Made by a program: the position numbers and the translations under genes
Notes under the pieces: generated by a model
Seen by the model: only the letters and a program-made list of their open reading frames with translations
What the model was told of the DNA's origin: nothing
The model's database searches: none
Shown: positions 1 to 7,943 of the stretch, piece by piece
How the letters are laid out: each line of letters starts with the position of its first letter
Position numbering within the stretch: the stretch's first letter is position 1
From: Hymenobacter sediminis
Lineage (GTDB): Bacteria; Bacteroidota; Bacteroidia; Cytophagales; Hymenobacteraceae
Assembly (NCBI RefSeq): GCF_003231285.1
Contig: NZ_QKNS01000013.1
Coordinates: 1-63,418 of the forward strand
Reading direction: 5' to 3'
DNA length: 63,418 bases

Positions 1-1
1 G

Positions 2-2923
2 GGTACTGTGATAGCCGCCACCAAAAACACGCCCCTGGCCCGCGGCACGGCAGAAAAGCTAACGGGCGTATTCCATAAAAATGGCTGCGACATCTGGGTT
101 ATCGCACACGGCTGGGGCGATGCCAAAAGTGGCAACGACAACCGGGGCGATGCCTTTCTGGCCTACCGCGTGCGGCAATCAGTTGGCTATGTGGGGCCAG
201 TCCTCATTGACGCACCCATTATTTCAGCCATTGGTAGCCTGCACGCGCCAAGCGTGGCACCCTTTGGTTACAAGGGCCAGATGCGGGTAACTCCCGAAGG
301 CAAGCGGCTAGCCCTGGCCCGCTACAGCGAGGTAGTAGGCGACAGTAGCAGCACTGTAGAACTGTTTGGGTTTGATAACGGCACCGGCCAAGTTAGCGCC
401 GACCCCCAGGTGCCGTACATCGTGGACAGCGGTGCGGGCAAATATTATGGCGTGAGCTTTTCGCCCGGCAGCTACCTCTACGCCACCGTGCGCAACCCGC
501 CCAAGCTGCTTCAATTCGATATCAGCGGCCGCGGTCCGGTTACCAAGCAGGATATTCCGCTCAAGCAAAAGACCCCCGCCGACCTGGGCTCGTTGCACAC
601 CGCGCCCGATGGCAAGATTTACGTGGCCCGCGACAACCAGCCGGCGCTGGGTTTTATCCCTTATCCTGACTCGCTGGGGGCAAAGGCCGGTTACGCCGAC
701 GATAGCCTGCAACTAGGTGGCCGCCTGAGTAGCTTGGGCTTGGTCAACTTCAACCAAAGCTCCCTGCTGCGCGTGGGGCTTAGTGCGCAGATAACAGGGT
801 GCCGGCAAATTTCATTTAGGACCTCGCCCCTTGACTTTGACAGGAAGACCTATACCTGGACGTTTGGCGACGGTGCCACCTCAACACTAGAGAACCCCAT
901 TCATACGTACGCTATGCCCGGCAACTATACCGTGACGCTGCGCATTGATACCGACTGCTTTTGCCGCGAAAGCTCGGGTATCATTCAGGTGCCGGATTTG
1001 CCGAACCCGGGTAGCATTGCCAGTCCGCAAACGCTGTGCTCGGGCACGGCCCCGGCTACCCTCACCAGTAGTGCCAATGCGTCCAGCAACGACGGTCTGC
1101 CGCTCGTATACCAGTGGGAATCGTCAACAGACAATACCAACTGGACGGCCATTGCGGGAGCTACGGGGGCCAGCTTTACGCCATCAAGCACGCTACCGGC
1201 TGGCACTACGTATTTCCGTCGGCGTGCGCAACTGCTGTTGCCTGACCAATCAGGGCCCTACTGTACTCCCAGCTTCACTGCCTCAGTCGCTATTACCGTA
1301 CTCCCGGCCCTGACGCCGGGCAGCATCGCCACATCGCAAATGGTGTGCAGCGGCAGCTCAGTTGCTTCTCTTACCAGCACGGCCCCGGCCACAGGCGGCA
1401 CAGGCACGTTTGCCTATCAGTGGGAAGCTTCTACGGATAATACTACCTGGACAGCCATTGGGGGGGCCACGAGCGAGACTTTTACGCCCGGTCCGCTCAC
1501 GGCTACCACGTACTTTCGTCGCCAAGTGCGCTCGGGTGGCTGCACAGCCACACCATCCAATACGATTACGATAACGGTGGTACCGGCCGTAACGGCTGGC
1601 AGCATTGGTGCTAACCAAGCAATATGTGCTGGCGGAACAGCGGCGCCCCTTACCAGCGAAACGTCCGCTACAGGGGGCTCAGGTACCATTGACTATCAAT
1701 GGGAGTTCTCAACTGATAACACCACCTGGCTGCCGATGAATGGTGCTACCGGCTCAACTTTTGTGCCGGGCCAACTGACTACTACTACCTATTTCCGGCG
1801 CCGGGCTAGCTCGGGCAGCGCCTGCGCTCCAGTTTATTCCAACACGATCACCATTGCGGTGGCACCCGCGATGACGGCGGGTACCATTGCCGCTGACCAA
1901 ACACTGTGCCCAGGTGCTACGCCAGCGCCGCTTACCAGCACGGCTGCCCCTACTGGCGGTGTTGCCCCATTTACTTACCAGTGGGAAGCATCGCCGAACA
2001 ATAGCACCTGGACGGCCATTGCCGGAGCCACGGGCGAGTCTTTTGCACCCGGTGTGCTCACGGCCACCACGTACTACCGCCGGGGCGTGATGGGGGGCCC
2101 TTGCGGACCCATCTATACGCCTGCGGTTACCCTGACGGTATTGCCTGCGCTGATTGCGGGCAGTATAGGCGCTGACCAAACCGTATGTGCGGGCGCTATT
2201 CCTGCCCCACTCACCAGCACAGCTAGCGCCTCTGGCGGTACAGGCACTTTCAGCTATCAGTGGCAGTCATCATCGGACAATACCACCTGGACAGCTATTG
2301 GAGGGGCTACAGCTGAGACATTTGCCCCTGGCCCGCTGACTGCCACCATGTACTTCCGCCGCTTGGTAAGTTCCGGCGCCTGTTCCGCCACGTCAGTGGC
2401 GAGCACCGTGGGAGTGAACGCTCGGCCGGTTACGCCGACGCTAAGTGTCCAGTATAATGGCTCTACTACCACGCTTACTTCCAGTGCCACCACGGGCAAT
2501 CAGTTCTACCTGAACGGGGTTGCTATTGTAGGCGCGACGGCGCAGACATACGTGCTGAACGGGACGACGGCGCAACTCGGAGCCTATACGGTGGTCACCA
2601 CCAATGCCTCGGGCTGCTCGTCGGACCCATCAGTCCCGCTCACGGTGACGTCTAACGGCAAACCACTAGCGGGAACCTCGCTGAGCGTGTACCCAAACCC
2701 GACCCCCGATGGTCGTCTTCAGGTGGAGTTAACCGGTTACCGGCAAGGAGCAGAACTGACGGTCTTGAATGCTCTTGGCCAAGTTGTATTCATAACGACC
2801 GTTACAGCAGCAACAGGCCTGAATACGCAATCTGTGAACTTGGGATACCTACCCAGTGGGGTATACACCCTGCGCGTTAAGACAGTAGGTGGACTTGACA
2901 CCCGCCGGATCGTACGGGAATAA
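2..2923 (+). CDS. PKD/Ig-repeat surface protein with T9SS sorting domain, 5'-partial
   Basis: The frame is open from base 2 and has no convincing start, so this is the C-terminal part of a larger secreted protein. Residues about 1-255 resemble the beta-propeller-like region of Bacteroidota surface proteins (EKLTGVFHKNG, DIWVIAHGW, LGSLHTAPDGKIYVA). A PKD domain follows at about 275-325 (WTFGDGATSTLENPIHTY), then five Ig-like repeats of about 90 residues. The last 80 residues form a type A T9SS sorting domain (SVYPNPTPDGRLQVE ... LPSGVYTLRVKT), so export and anchoring through the type IX system is expected from family knowledge. The truncated gene at the right end of the window encodes the matching N-terminus. 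A strong terminator follows the stop. Ligand or adhesive function is unknown. Confidence 0.88.
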   Translation, partial: GTVIAATKNTPLARGTAEKLTGVFHKNGCDIWVIAHGWGDAKSGNDNRGDAFLAYRVRQSVGYVGPVLIDAPIISAIGSLHAPSVAPFGYKGQMRVTPEGKRLALARYSEVVGDSSSTVELFGFDNGTGQVSADPQVPYIVDSGAGKYYGVSFSPGSYLYATVRNPPKLLQFDISGRGPVTKQDIPLKQKTPADLGSLHTAPDGKIYVARDNQPALGFIPYPDSLGAKAGYADDSLQLGGRLSSLGLVNFNQSSLLRVGLSAQITGCRQISFRTSPLDFDRKTYTWTFGDGATSTLENPIHTYAMPGNYTVTLRIDTDCFCRESSGIIQVPDLPNPGSIASPQTLCSGTAPATLTSSANASSNDGLPLVYQWESSTDNTNWTAIAGATGASFTPSSTLPAGTTYFRRRAQLLLPDQSGPYCTPSFTASVAITVLPALTPGSIATSQMVCSGSSVASLTSTAPATGGTGTFAYQWEASTDNTTWTAIGGATSETFTPGPLTATTYFRRQVRSGGCTATPSNTITITVVPAVTAGSIGANQAICAGGTAAPLTSETSATGGSGTIDYQWEFSTDNTTWLPMNGATGSTFVPGQLTTTTYFRRRASSGSACAPVYSNTITIAVAPAMTAGTIAADQTLCPGATPAPLTSTAAPTGGVAPFTYQWEASPNNSTWTAIAGATGESFAPGVLTATTYYRRGVMGGPCGPIYTPAVTLTVLPALIAGSIGADQTVCAGAIPAPLTSTASASGGTGTFSYQWQSSSDNTTWTAIGGATAETFAPGPLTATMYFRRLVSSGACSATSVASTVGVNARPVTPTLSVQYNGSTTTLTSSATTGNQFYLNGVAIVGATAQTYVLNGTTAQLGAYTVVTTNASGCSSDPSVPLTVTSNGKPLAGTSLSVYPNPTPDGRLQVELTGYRQGAELTVLNALGQVVFITTVTAATGLNTQSVNLGYLPSGVYTLRVKTVGGLDTRRIVRE
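1012..2430 (+). repeat. Five tandem Ig-like coding repeats
   Basis: The protein repeats a module of about 90-95 residues five times. Modules begin at roughly 1012, 1315, 1597, 1880 and 2158. Each opens with a QxxCxGxxxAxLTS pattern, has a central YQWExSxDNTTWTAI stretch and ends in TTYFRR. DNA identity between modules is visibly high (for example, repeated caccTGGACaGCCATTG-like blocks), so copy number could change by recombination. Confidence 0.85.
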
Positions 2924-2935
2924 TTCCGCTGGGAA

Positions 2936-2995
2936 CTGCTACAACGAAAAGGCCCTGACCTCGTTGGTCAGGGCCTTTTCGTTGTAGCAGTTTTT
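2936..2995 (+). terminator. Strong rho-independent terminator after the T9SS gene
   Basis: A perfect 25-bp inverted repeat (2936-2960 with 2966-2990, loop TCGTT) is followed at once by TTTTT. It begins 13 bp after the stop of the upstream gene and closes that transcript. Confidence 0.93.
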
Positions 2996-3310
2996 GATTT
3001 TACACTGAAATATGGTGACAGTTTCAAGGTCTTGTCCTGACTCAAAACCTCTCGATTGACTAAACAACTCAGTCAATGGGTGGTGGGGAGGAAGCAGTAG
3101 TTGAAATGGGCGAAAACGGTTCAGTAAACCAGTACCGTAACCAACGTACAACCTGGTCTTTTCCCTAACAAGTAACCTGTATAACAGCCGGGTTGCTATT
3201 AACGGAAACGAGTAGTACAACTGGGTCAGGCCGCTCTCCCAAGCCACTCGTCGCTTCGTGGGCGCTACGCCCGCTTTTCTGTGGCCCCGAAAGCGCGCAT
3301 CTTTGCCCTT
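2996..3310. other. Noncoding stretch before mobC; possible oriT
   Basis: No gene is seen. It holds a short inverted repeat, ATTGACT (3055-3061) and AGTCAAT (3071-3077), followed by a G-rich strand. Hairpins next to a MobC-like gene are where an oriT would be expected, but no nic-site consensus could be recognised, so this is a weak inference from position. Confidence 0.25.
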
Positions 3311-3769
3311 ATGCCCTACAAAGAAGACCGCCCCCAGCTGAGTCTCAAGTTCACCCCCAACGAGTATGCCGCCCTGCAAGACGAGGCCGCCCGCGCCGGC
3401 GTGCCGGTCAACACCTATGTGCGCCAGTTGGTGCTGACGCGCGGGCCGCAGCCCCTCTCGGCCGAGGCCGAACCCGTGCGCCGCTACTACCTATCGCGAG
3501 AAGAAGTCCACCTCGAGCTGCTGGACGAGCGGCGGGACGCCACGCTGCAGGCGCGGGAGCAGCGCGAGCAGTTTGCCCGCTTGCAGCAAGAAGTCTCCCT
3601 CATCCACTGGGGACTTACCCACAACCAGCCGGAGCTGGTCAGCGACTCCCTGGCCCGCGCTCTGGCCCTGGCGAACCTGCCGGTTACGCTGCCCGAAGGA
3701 GAATTGCCCCCGCTGCCCCCCGACGTGCTGGCAACGGCCCCCGTGGCAGAACCGAAAAAGCCCGCTTAA
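3311..3769 (+). CDS. MobC-like relaxosome / ribbon-helix-helix protein
   Basis: About 152 residues. The N-terminal 50 residues (QLSLKFTPNEYAALQDEA ... VNTYVRQLVL) match the DNA-binding helices of MobC-type mobilization accessory proteins, which bind near oriT and help the relaxase open the strand. A longer frame begins at a GTG at 3281, but the ATG at 3311 places the conserved part normally. Residues 60-110 are rich in charged residues and look helical; the tail is proline-rich (LPEGELPPLPPD). No relaxase follows it or is found anywhere in the window, so it is either an orphan helper of a relaxase supplied in trans or a small DNA-binding regulator. The 33-bp repeat array starts 70 bp downstream. 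Confidence 0.7.
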   Translation: MPYKEDRPQLSLKFTPNEYAALQDEAARAGVPVNTYVRQLVLTRGPQPLSAEAEPVRRYYLSREEVHLELLDERRDATLQAREQREQFARLQQEVSLIHWGLTHNQPELVSDSLARALALANLPVTLPEGELPPLPPDVLATAPVAEPKKPA

Positions 3770-3838
3770 CGGCGCATAACTATCCTTTTTCTCGCGTGAT
3801 TCAGCACCCCTGCTCCGCCTTTTTCGGCAAAAAGAGCC

Positions 3839-3937
3839 GGGGATACTCCCGATTTTGCTCCGGTCAGCGGCGGGGATACTCCCACTTTGGCTCCGGTTCG
3901 CCGTAGGGATACTCCCCGTGGGGCTCCGGGGAAGCAC
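3839..3937 (+). repeat. Three 33-bp direct repeats with core GGGATACTCCC
   Basis: Copies begin at 3839, 3872 and 3905, exactly 33 bp apart. Each opens with G/A-GGGATACTCCC (itself a small palindrome) and carries GCTCCGG about 18 bp further on. A further GATACTCCCG occurs at 4358-4367. The same core, inverted, forms the array at 31753-31844. Regular spacing suggests protein-binding iterons. The rest of 3770-4548 holds no gene I can support; antisense open frames there are shadows. Confidence 0.8.
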
Positions 3938-4548
3938 AGACCACGCCCCCAACGCCGTTTCCTGCCTCTGGACCGGAGCCTCCCCGGAAGGCGCCGGCGC
4001 TTTTTCCAGCAAAACCGGGAGAAAACAGGCCCTGTTGGAGAGAAAGAGACTCCGAAAAAGAGAGAAATGGTATAAAATAAAGGAAGTGCTCTTCGGATAG
4101 CCTGTTCGACTCGCCAGAAAAACAGCGTTTTTGAGCGAGTTGACCGGATGCCATCCGGAGAACAAAAGCGATGGCTGCGTTTTGCACTTTTTTGCTGTGG
4201 CGGCTTCTATGTATCCTCAGTGGCTGCTATTAGGAGCCCAACGGCACTCCCCGCTTTGCGCATCCTCGTGACCTGTACCCAGAGAGCGAGCAAGAGCAAT
4301 CACTTAGCTCCCTAGAGGGTATATCGCATTATTACTATTTATATTAGCTAACGTTGAGATACTCCCGTAAAAGAGACTAGAAATAGACCGCTATTACACT
4401 TTACTATAAGTTGTTGCATGTCAATACGTAAGGATATTTATTTACTACTTATCAGGGACCATGCAGGAAAGAAGCTGGGAGAAGGAGACAACCGAACTAC
4501 TAATTGCATTAGTATACTTGCGGAGTTTGTCTTTTTTCTGCTGTGCTG

Positions 4549-5016
4549 ATGGCCACTGTTGAACTCGTGGAAGTGGGCCCGCCCACCACCACCCTCTGGA
4601 TCCCCCTGTTTGCCTCCCTCGTGCCGGCGGGCTTCCCCTCGCCCGCCTCGGATGAGCTCGAGGAGCTCTTCGATCTGAACCGCCTGCTCTTCCGCCACCC
4701 CGAGGCCACGTACCTGGTGCGCGTGAGTGGGGAGAGCATGAAAAACGCCGAGATCCACGCCGGCGACTTGCTGGCCGTGGACAAGCACCTGGAAGCGGAC
4801 CACAACCACATCGTGGTGGCCGTGGTGGAGGGCGAGTGCACGGTCAAGCGCCTGGTGCGGCGGGGGCAGAGTTGGTGGCTGCAGGCCGAGAACCCGGACT
4901 ACGCTGACTACGAGATCCGCGAGCCCGAGCAGCTGCGCATCTGGGGCGTGGTCACCCACGTGGTGCACGAGTTGCTGCCGGGCAAGCTCACGGCTTTGCT
5001 GCGCAGCCGCGACTAG
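4549..5016 (+). CDS. umuD: UmuD-like SOS mutagenesis protease (S24 family)
   Basis: About 155 residues, the usual length for UmuD. The family cleavage site is present as Ala27-Gly28 in VPAGFPSPA, followed by a DLNRLLFRHPEATY stretch close to E. coli UmuD. The serine/lysine dyad is Ser63 (VSGESM) and Lys100 (CTVKRL), 37 residues apart as in UmuD (Ser60/Lys97). By family knowledge, RecA filaments trigger self-cleavage and the product activates UmuC as a translesion polymerase. The start is the ATG at 4549; a GTG two codons earlier is possible. umuC begins 128 bp downstream and the two probably form one operon. No LexA box could be identified. Confidence 0.93.
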   Translation: MATVELVEVGPPTTTLWIPLFASLVPAGFPSPASDELEELFDLNRLLFRHPEATYLVRVSGESMKNAEIHAGDLLAVDKHLEADHNHIVVAVVEGECTVKRLVRRGQSWWLQAENPDYADYEIREPEQLRIWGVVTHVVHELLPGKLTALLRSRD

Positions 5017-5144
5017 CCCCTGCCCCACCCTCTCCTCTCTGCCTCCTGCTCGCTTGCTTGCCCGCTCGTGGTTGCGCAATTGGGCGCATTCTGCTCGCAG
5101 GCGGCGGCTTCTCTCTTCTTGCTTTTCCAGGTTATGGGCAGTCT

Positions 5145-6470
5145 ATGTTTGGCTTAGTCGACGGCAACAACTTCTACGTCTCCTGCGAGCGGGTCTTCCA
5201 GCCCCGCCTGGAGGGCCGGCCCGTGGTGGTGCTCTCCAACAACGACGGCAACGTGGTCAGCCGCTCGGCGGAGGCCAAGCAGCTGGGCATCGCCATGGGG
5301 GCGCCCTTCTTTCAGGTGCGCGCGCTTTTGCGCCAGCACCAGGGGCAGGCGTTGAGCTCGAATTATGCCCTCTATGGGGACATGTCGCGGCGGGTGATGG
5401 CCCGCCTCTCGGAGCAGGTGCCGGGGGTGGAGGTCTACAGCATCGACGAGGCCTTCCTGGACCTGCACGGCATGGACACGTGGCTGGGGCCGCTGCAGGC
5501 GAGGGTGCGGGCCTTGCGCCAGGATGTGCTGGCCTGCACGGGCATTCCCACCTGCGTAGGGCTGGGCCCGACCAAGACGCTGGCCAAGGTGGCCAACCGG
5601 CTGGCCAAGAACTACCCCGAGCTGCAGGGGGTGCTGCGCCTGGACTCGGACAGCCGGCGGGAGCGGGCCTTGCGGGCGCTGCCGGTGGGCGACGTGTGGG
5701 GCATCGGGCGCCAGTACGCGCAGGTGCTGCTTTCGCACGGTATCACGACCGCTTGGGCACTGGCGGGCGTCTCGGAGGCCTGGGCACGCCAGCACCTGGG
5801 CGGAGTGGTGGGCTGGCGCCTGGTGCAGGAGCTACGGGGGCAGCCCTGTCAGGGCCTGCAGCCCAGCGAGGATGGCACCCTGGCCCGGCAGAGCATCCGC
5901 TGCTCGCGCACCTTTGGGCAGCGCCTGAGCCACTTTGACGAGCTGTGGGGAGCCGTGAGCTCCTACCTGAGCCGGGCGACGGAGAAGTTGCGAGCCCAGG
6001 GCAAGCAGGCCCACCTGCTCACCGTCTTTATTAGCCAAGACCGCTTCGACACGCGGGTGCCGCCCCCCTACACCCGCTCGGCCACGCTGACGGTGCCGGG
6101 GGGGCCCACCAGCGATACGCTGCGGCTGCTGGCCTACGCCCGCCGGCTAGTAGAGCGCCTCTACGAACCGGGTCGCGTCTACGTCAAAGCCGGCGTGGTT
6201 CTGGATGGGCTGGAGCCGGCGGGCCGGGGCCAGCAACTGGACTTGTTTGCGCCTGCTCCCGGAGCTGCCCCTCCCCTCTCCTGCTCGAACAATCGGTCCC
6301 AGCAGCTCATGCAGCAGGTGGATGCGCTCAACCGCCGGTTCGGGCGCGGCACCGTGCGCCCGGCGGCAGCGGTCGTTGCCGCGGGGCAGCCCGTGCCCTG
6401 GGCGGGCAAAGCCCAGCACCGCAGCCCGGCTTATACCACCCGCTTAGAGGAGCTATTATGGGTTAAGTGA
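5145..6470 (+). CDS. umuC: UmuC-like Y-family DNA polymerase
   Basis: About 441 residues. Catalytic motifs are visible: FGLVDGNNFYVSCE at the N-terminus, with the first metal-binding Asp, and YSIDEAFLDL near residue 100. The helix-hairpin-helix and little-finger regions follow, and the C-terminus carries the DUF4113 tail typical of UmuC (RRFGRGTVRPA ... HRSPAYTTRLEELL). The frame is open further upstream, but homologues start at MFGLVDGNN, so ATG 5145 is chosen. It replicates past DNA lesions with low fidelity together with cleaved UmuD. It is the second gene of the umuDC pair and is more GC-rich than the parA/rep backbone that follows. Confidence 0.95.
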   Translation: MFGLVDGNNFYVSCERVFQPRLEGRPVVVLSNNDGNVVSRSAEAKQLGIAMGAPFFQVRALLRQHQGQALSSNYALYGDMSRRVMARLSEQVPGVEVYSIDEAFLDLHGMDTWLGPLQARVRALRQDVLACTGIPTCVGLGPTKTLAKVANRLAKNYPELQGVLRLDSDSRRERALRALPVGDVWGIGRQYAQVLLSHGITTAWALAGVSEAWARQHLGGVVGWRLVQELRGQPCQGLQPSEDGTLARQSIRCSRTFGQRLSHFDELWGAVSSYLSRATEKLRAQGKQAHLLTVFISQDRFDTRVPPPYTRSATLTVPGGPTSDTLRLLAYARRLVERLYEPGRVYVKAGVVLDGLEPAGRGQQLDLFAPAPGAAPPLSCSNNRSQQLMQQVDALNRRFGRGTVRPAAAVVAAGQPVPWAGKAQHRSPAYTTRLEELLWVK

Positions 6471-6537
6471 GCCATAGATTATTTTTAATTTCTCCTGCTT
6501 TATTTCGTAAGCAATAGCGTTATACAATCAAAAACAC

Positions 6538-6650
6538 TCCACAATGCAAGCCATAGTTGCAATTATCTACATTGTCACCATGATAACAATTGTTACAATT
6601 ATTATCATGGTGACAATGTAGATAATTGCAACTATGGCTTGCATTGTGGA
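6538..6650. repeat. 113-bp near-perfect palindrome upstream of parA
   Basis: Two perfect 49-bp arms (6538-6586 and 6602-6650) flank a 15-nt centre, which is itself nearly symmetric (AATTGT-T-ACAATT). The right arm ends 10 bp before the parA ATG at 6661. It could be a partition site or operator bound by the parA partner, or a cruciform-forming element. Position and size are directly visible; function is inferred. Confidence 0.92.
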
Positions 6651-6660
6651 CATTAGCGAA

Positions 6661-7422
6661 ATGGAGACAATAGTTTTTGCTAATCATAAAGGGGGAACTG
6701 GCAAGACCACTTCCTGCTTAAATGTGGCTTATGCTTTACGAGAGCGTGGGCACTCAGTATTACTAGTTGATTGTGATCGCCAAACAAACCTTACCCAAAG
6801 CTTTGCTGCTAAGGTGCCCGCTGGACAGCATTTGGGTACCGTACTATTAGGCCAAGCCAGTTTGTCGGATGTAGTGCTAGAAGTAGGAGAGAGGTTATAT
6901 CTAGTTCCTAGCTCAACTGACTTAGGTGAAGCGGAAGAGCGCATTAGTCAGAAACCTGGAGCCGAGTTTGCGTTGAAAGAACTACTCGATGAAGTGGAAG
7001 CGGTTGACTATTGCTTAATAGATACGCCGGGCGGCCTCGGTAAGCTTACATATGCAGCACTGACTGCAGCTACCGCAGTCTTTATTCCAGCTCAGCCAGA
7101 GTACTATGGTATAGAAGGACTAGTAGGATTACTAGACGTGTGTCATCAAGTACAAAAGCGTCTGAACAAGGCCTTAAAGATAGGGGGGGTATTTTTCACC
7201 CAATACAACCGAAGTGATAGGCGGCGAGCCCAACGTGACATGGTGCAGTTGTTGGAGAGCCATATAACCTTCGGCTCCCTAGTTATGCAGACAACCATCC
7301 GACCGAACGTAAGCCTTGTAGAAGCTCAAATTGAGAAAGAAGATCTCTACACATGGGCACCACAGTCCGCTGGTGCCAAAGATTACCAGAACCTCACATC
7401 TGAAATTTTAGCTCGACTATGA
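6661..7422 (+). CDS. parA: ParA-family plasmid partition ATPase
   Basis: About 253 residues. It has the deviant Walker A motif KGGTGKTT at residues 10-17, a Walker A' region (LLVDCDRQTNLTQ) and a Walker B region (CLIDTPGGLG). This is the small ParA/Soj-like form without an N-terminal helix-turn-helix. ParA binds DNA nonspecifically as an ATP dimer and moves plasmid copies through a partner bound at a centromere. The frame opens at an ATG at 6634 inside the palindrome, but METIVFANHKGG from 6661 fits the family start. It overlaps the next gene by ATGA (7419-7422), so the two are translationally coupled. Codon use is more AT-rich than that of the accessory genes. Confidence 0.95.
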   Translation: METIVFANHKGGTGKTTSCLNVAYALRERGHSVLLVDCDRQTNLTQSFAAKVPAGQHLGTVLLGQASLSDVVLEVGERLYLVPSSTDLGEAEERISQKPGAEFALKELLDEVEAVDYCLIDTPGGLGKLTYAALTAATAVFIPAQPEYYGIEGLVGLLDVCHQVQKRLNKALKIGGVFFTQYNRSDRRRAQRDMVQLLESHITFGSLVMQTTIRPNVSLVEAQIEKEDLYTWAPQSAGAKDYQNLTSEILARL

Positions 7423-7736
7423 GTACCAATCAAAAACCCAAGTTTGGCACTAAGGTTTTAGATGCAATTAATGATCGCATCGACTCCCAACCAACTGCTA
7501 AACTTGACGAAACAGCAGCAACGGAAGAAGCCGTATGGGTGTCCTTCACAACAGCTGTGACTAAGGAAACTTATATGAAGCTTAAGCAGGCAGAATATTG
7601 GGTTCCTGGGTTTCTGTTTAAAGAAGTCACAGAGGCAGCCTTAGTGAAGGAATTAGAAAACTATCCAGAGGCTTCTAAAGAACTGCCGCCAGCGGCCCTT
7701 CAAAAGCTGCTTAAATCCAGCAAGAAGCTTCAATAA
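7419..7736 (+). CDS. Small parA-partner protein (probable centromere-binding)
   Basis: 105 residues with no family I can name. It overlaps the parA stop by 4 bp, the standard place for the ParB/ParG-type partner of a plasmid parA. The N-terminal 35 residues are polar and probably disordered. The middle (VWVSFTTAVTKETYMKLKQAEYWVPGFLFKEVTEAAL) looks like a short beta strand followed by two helices, compatible with a ribbon-helix-helix DNA-binding fold. The C-terminus is lysine-rich (LKSSKKLQ). The upstream palindrome is the obvious candidate binding site. Its role rests on position and predicted shape only. Confidence 0.7.
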   Translation: MSTNQKPKFGTKVLDAINDRIDSQPTAKLDETAATEEAVWVSFTTAVTKETYMKLKQAEYWVPGFLFKEVTEAALVKELENYPEASKELPPAALQKLLKSSKKLQ

Positions 7737-7874
7737 AATAAGTATACTTCATAGCTATTGCTCTACACTATTGACTAAAACTTTAGGCACTTTCGAGCTT
7801 CAATTCTACTCCAAGATTTCTGCCATTTATCCTGCCTTAAGACAAAAAAAACCTCGCATACAACTAGCAAAGTG

Positions 7875-7935
7875 TGAATAAGTATAAAAAAGTACAAATT
7901 GTTATTTTGCAATTATGCTTTTTTATACTTATTCA
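7875..7935. terminator. Bidirectional terminator between par operon and rep
   Basis: Perfect 18-bp arms (7875-7892 and 7918-7935) enclose 25 nt that contain a second inner AATTG/CAATT pair. The stem carries A-runs on one side and T-runs on the other, so it can stop transcription from both convergent operons. Confidence 0.8.
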
Positions 7936-7943
7936 GAATCCCT

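Noticed and set aside
3491..4165. 224-codon minus-strand frame over mobC and the 33-bp array
   Set aside because: Its repeated GSIP residues only mirror the DNA repeats; the overlapping plus-strand mobC explains the coding signal.
5154..5795. 213-codon minus-strand frame opposite umuC
   Set aside because: Shadow of the clearly coding umuC strand; no motifs.
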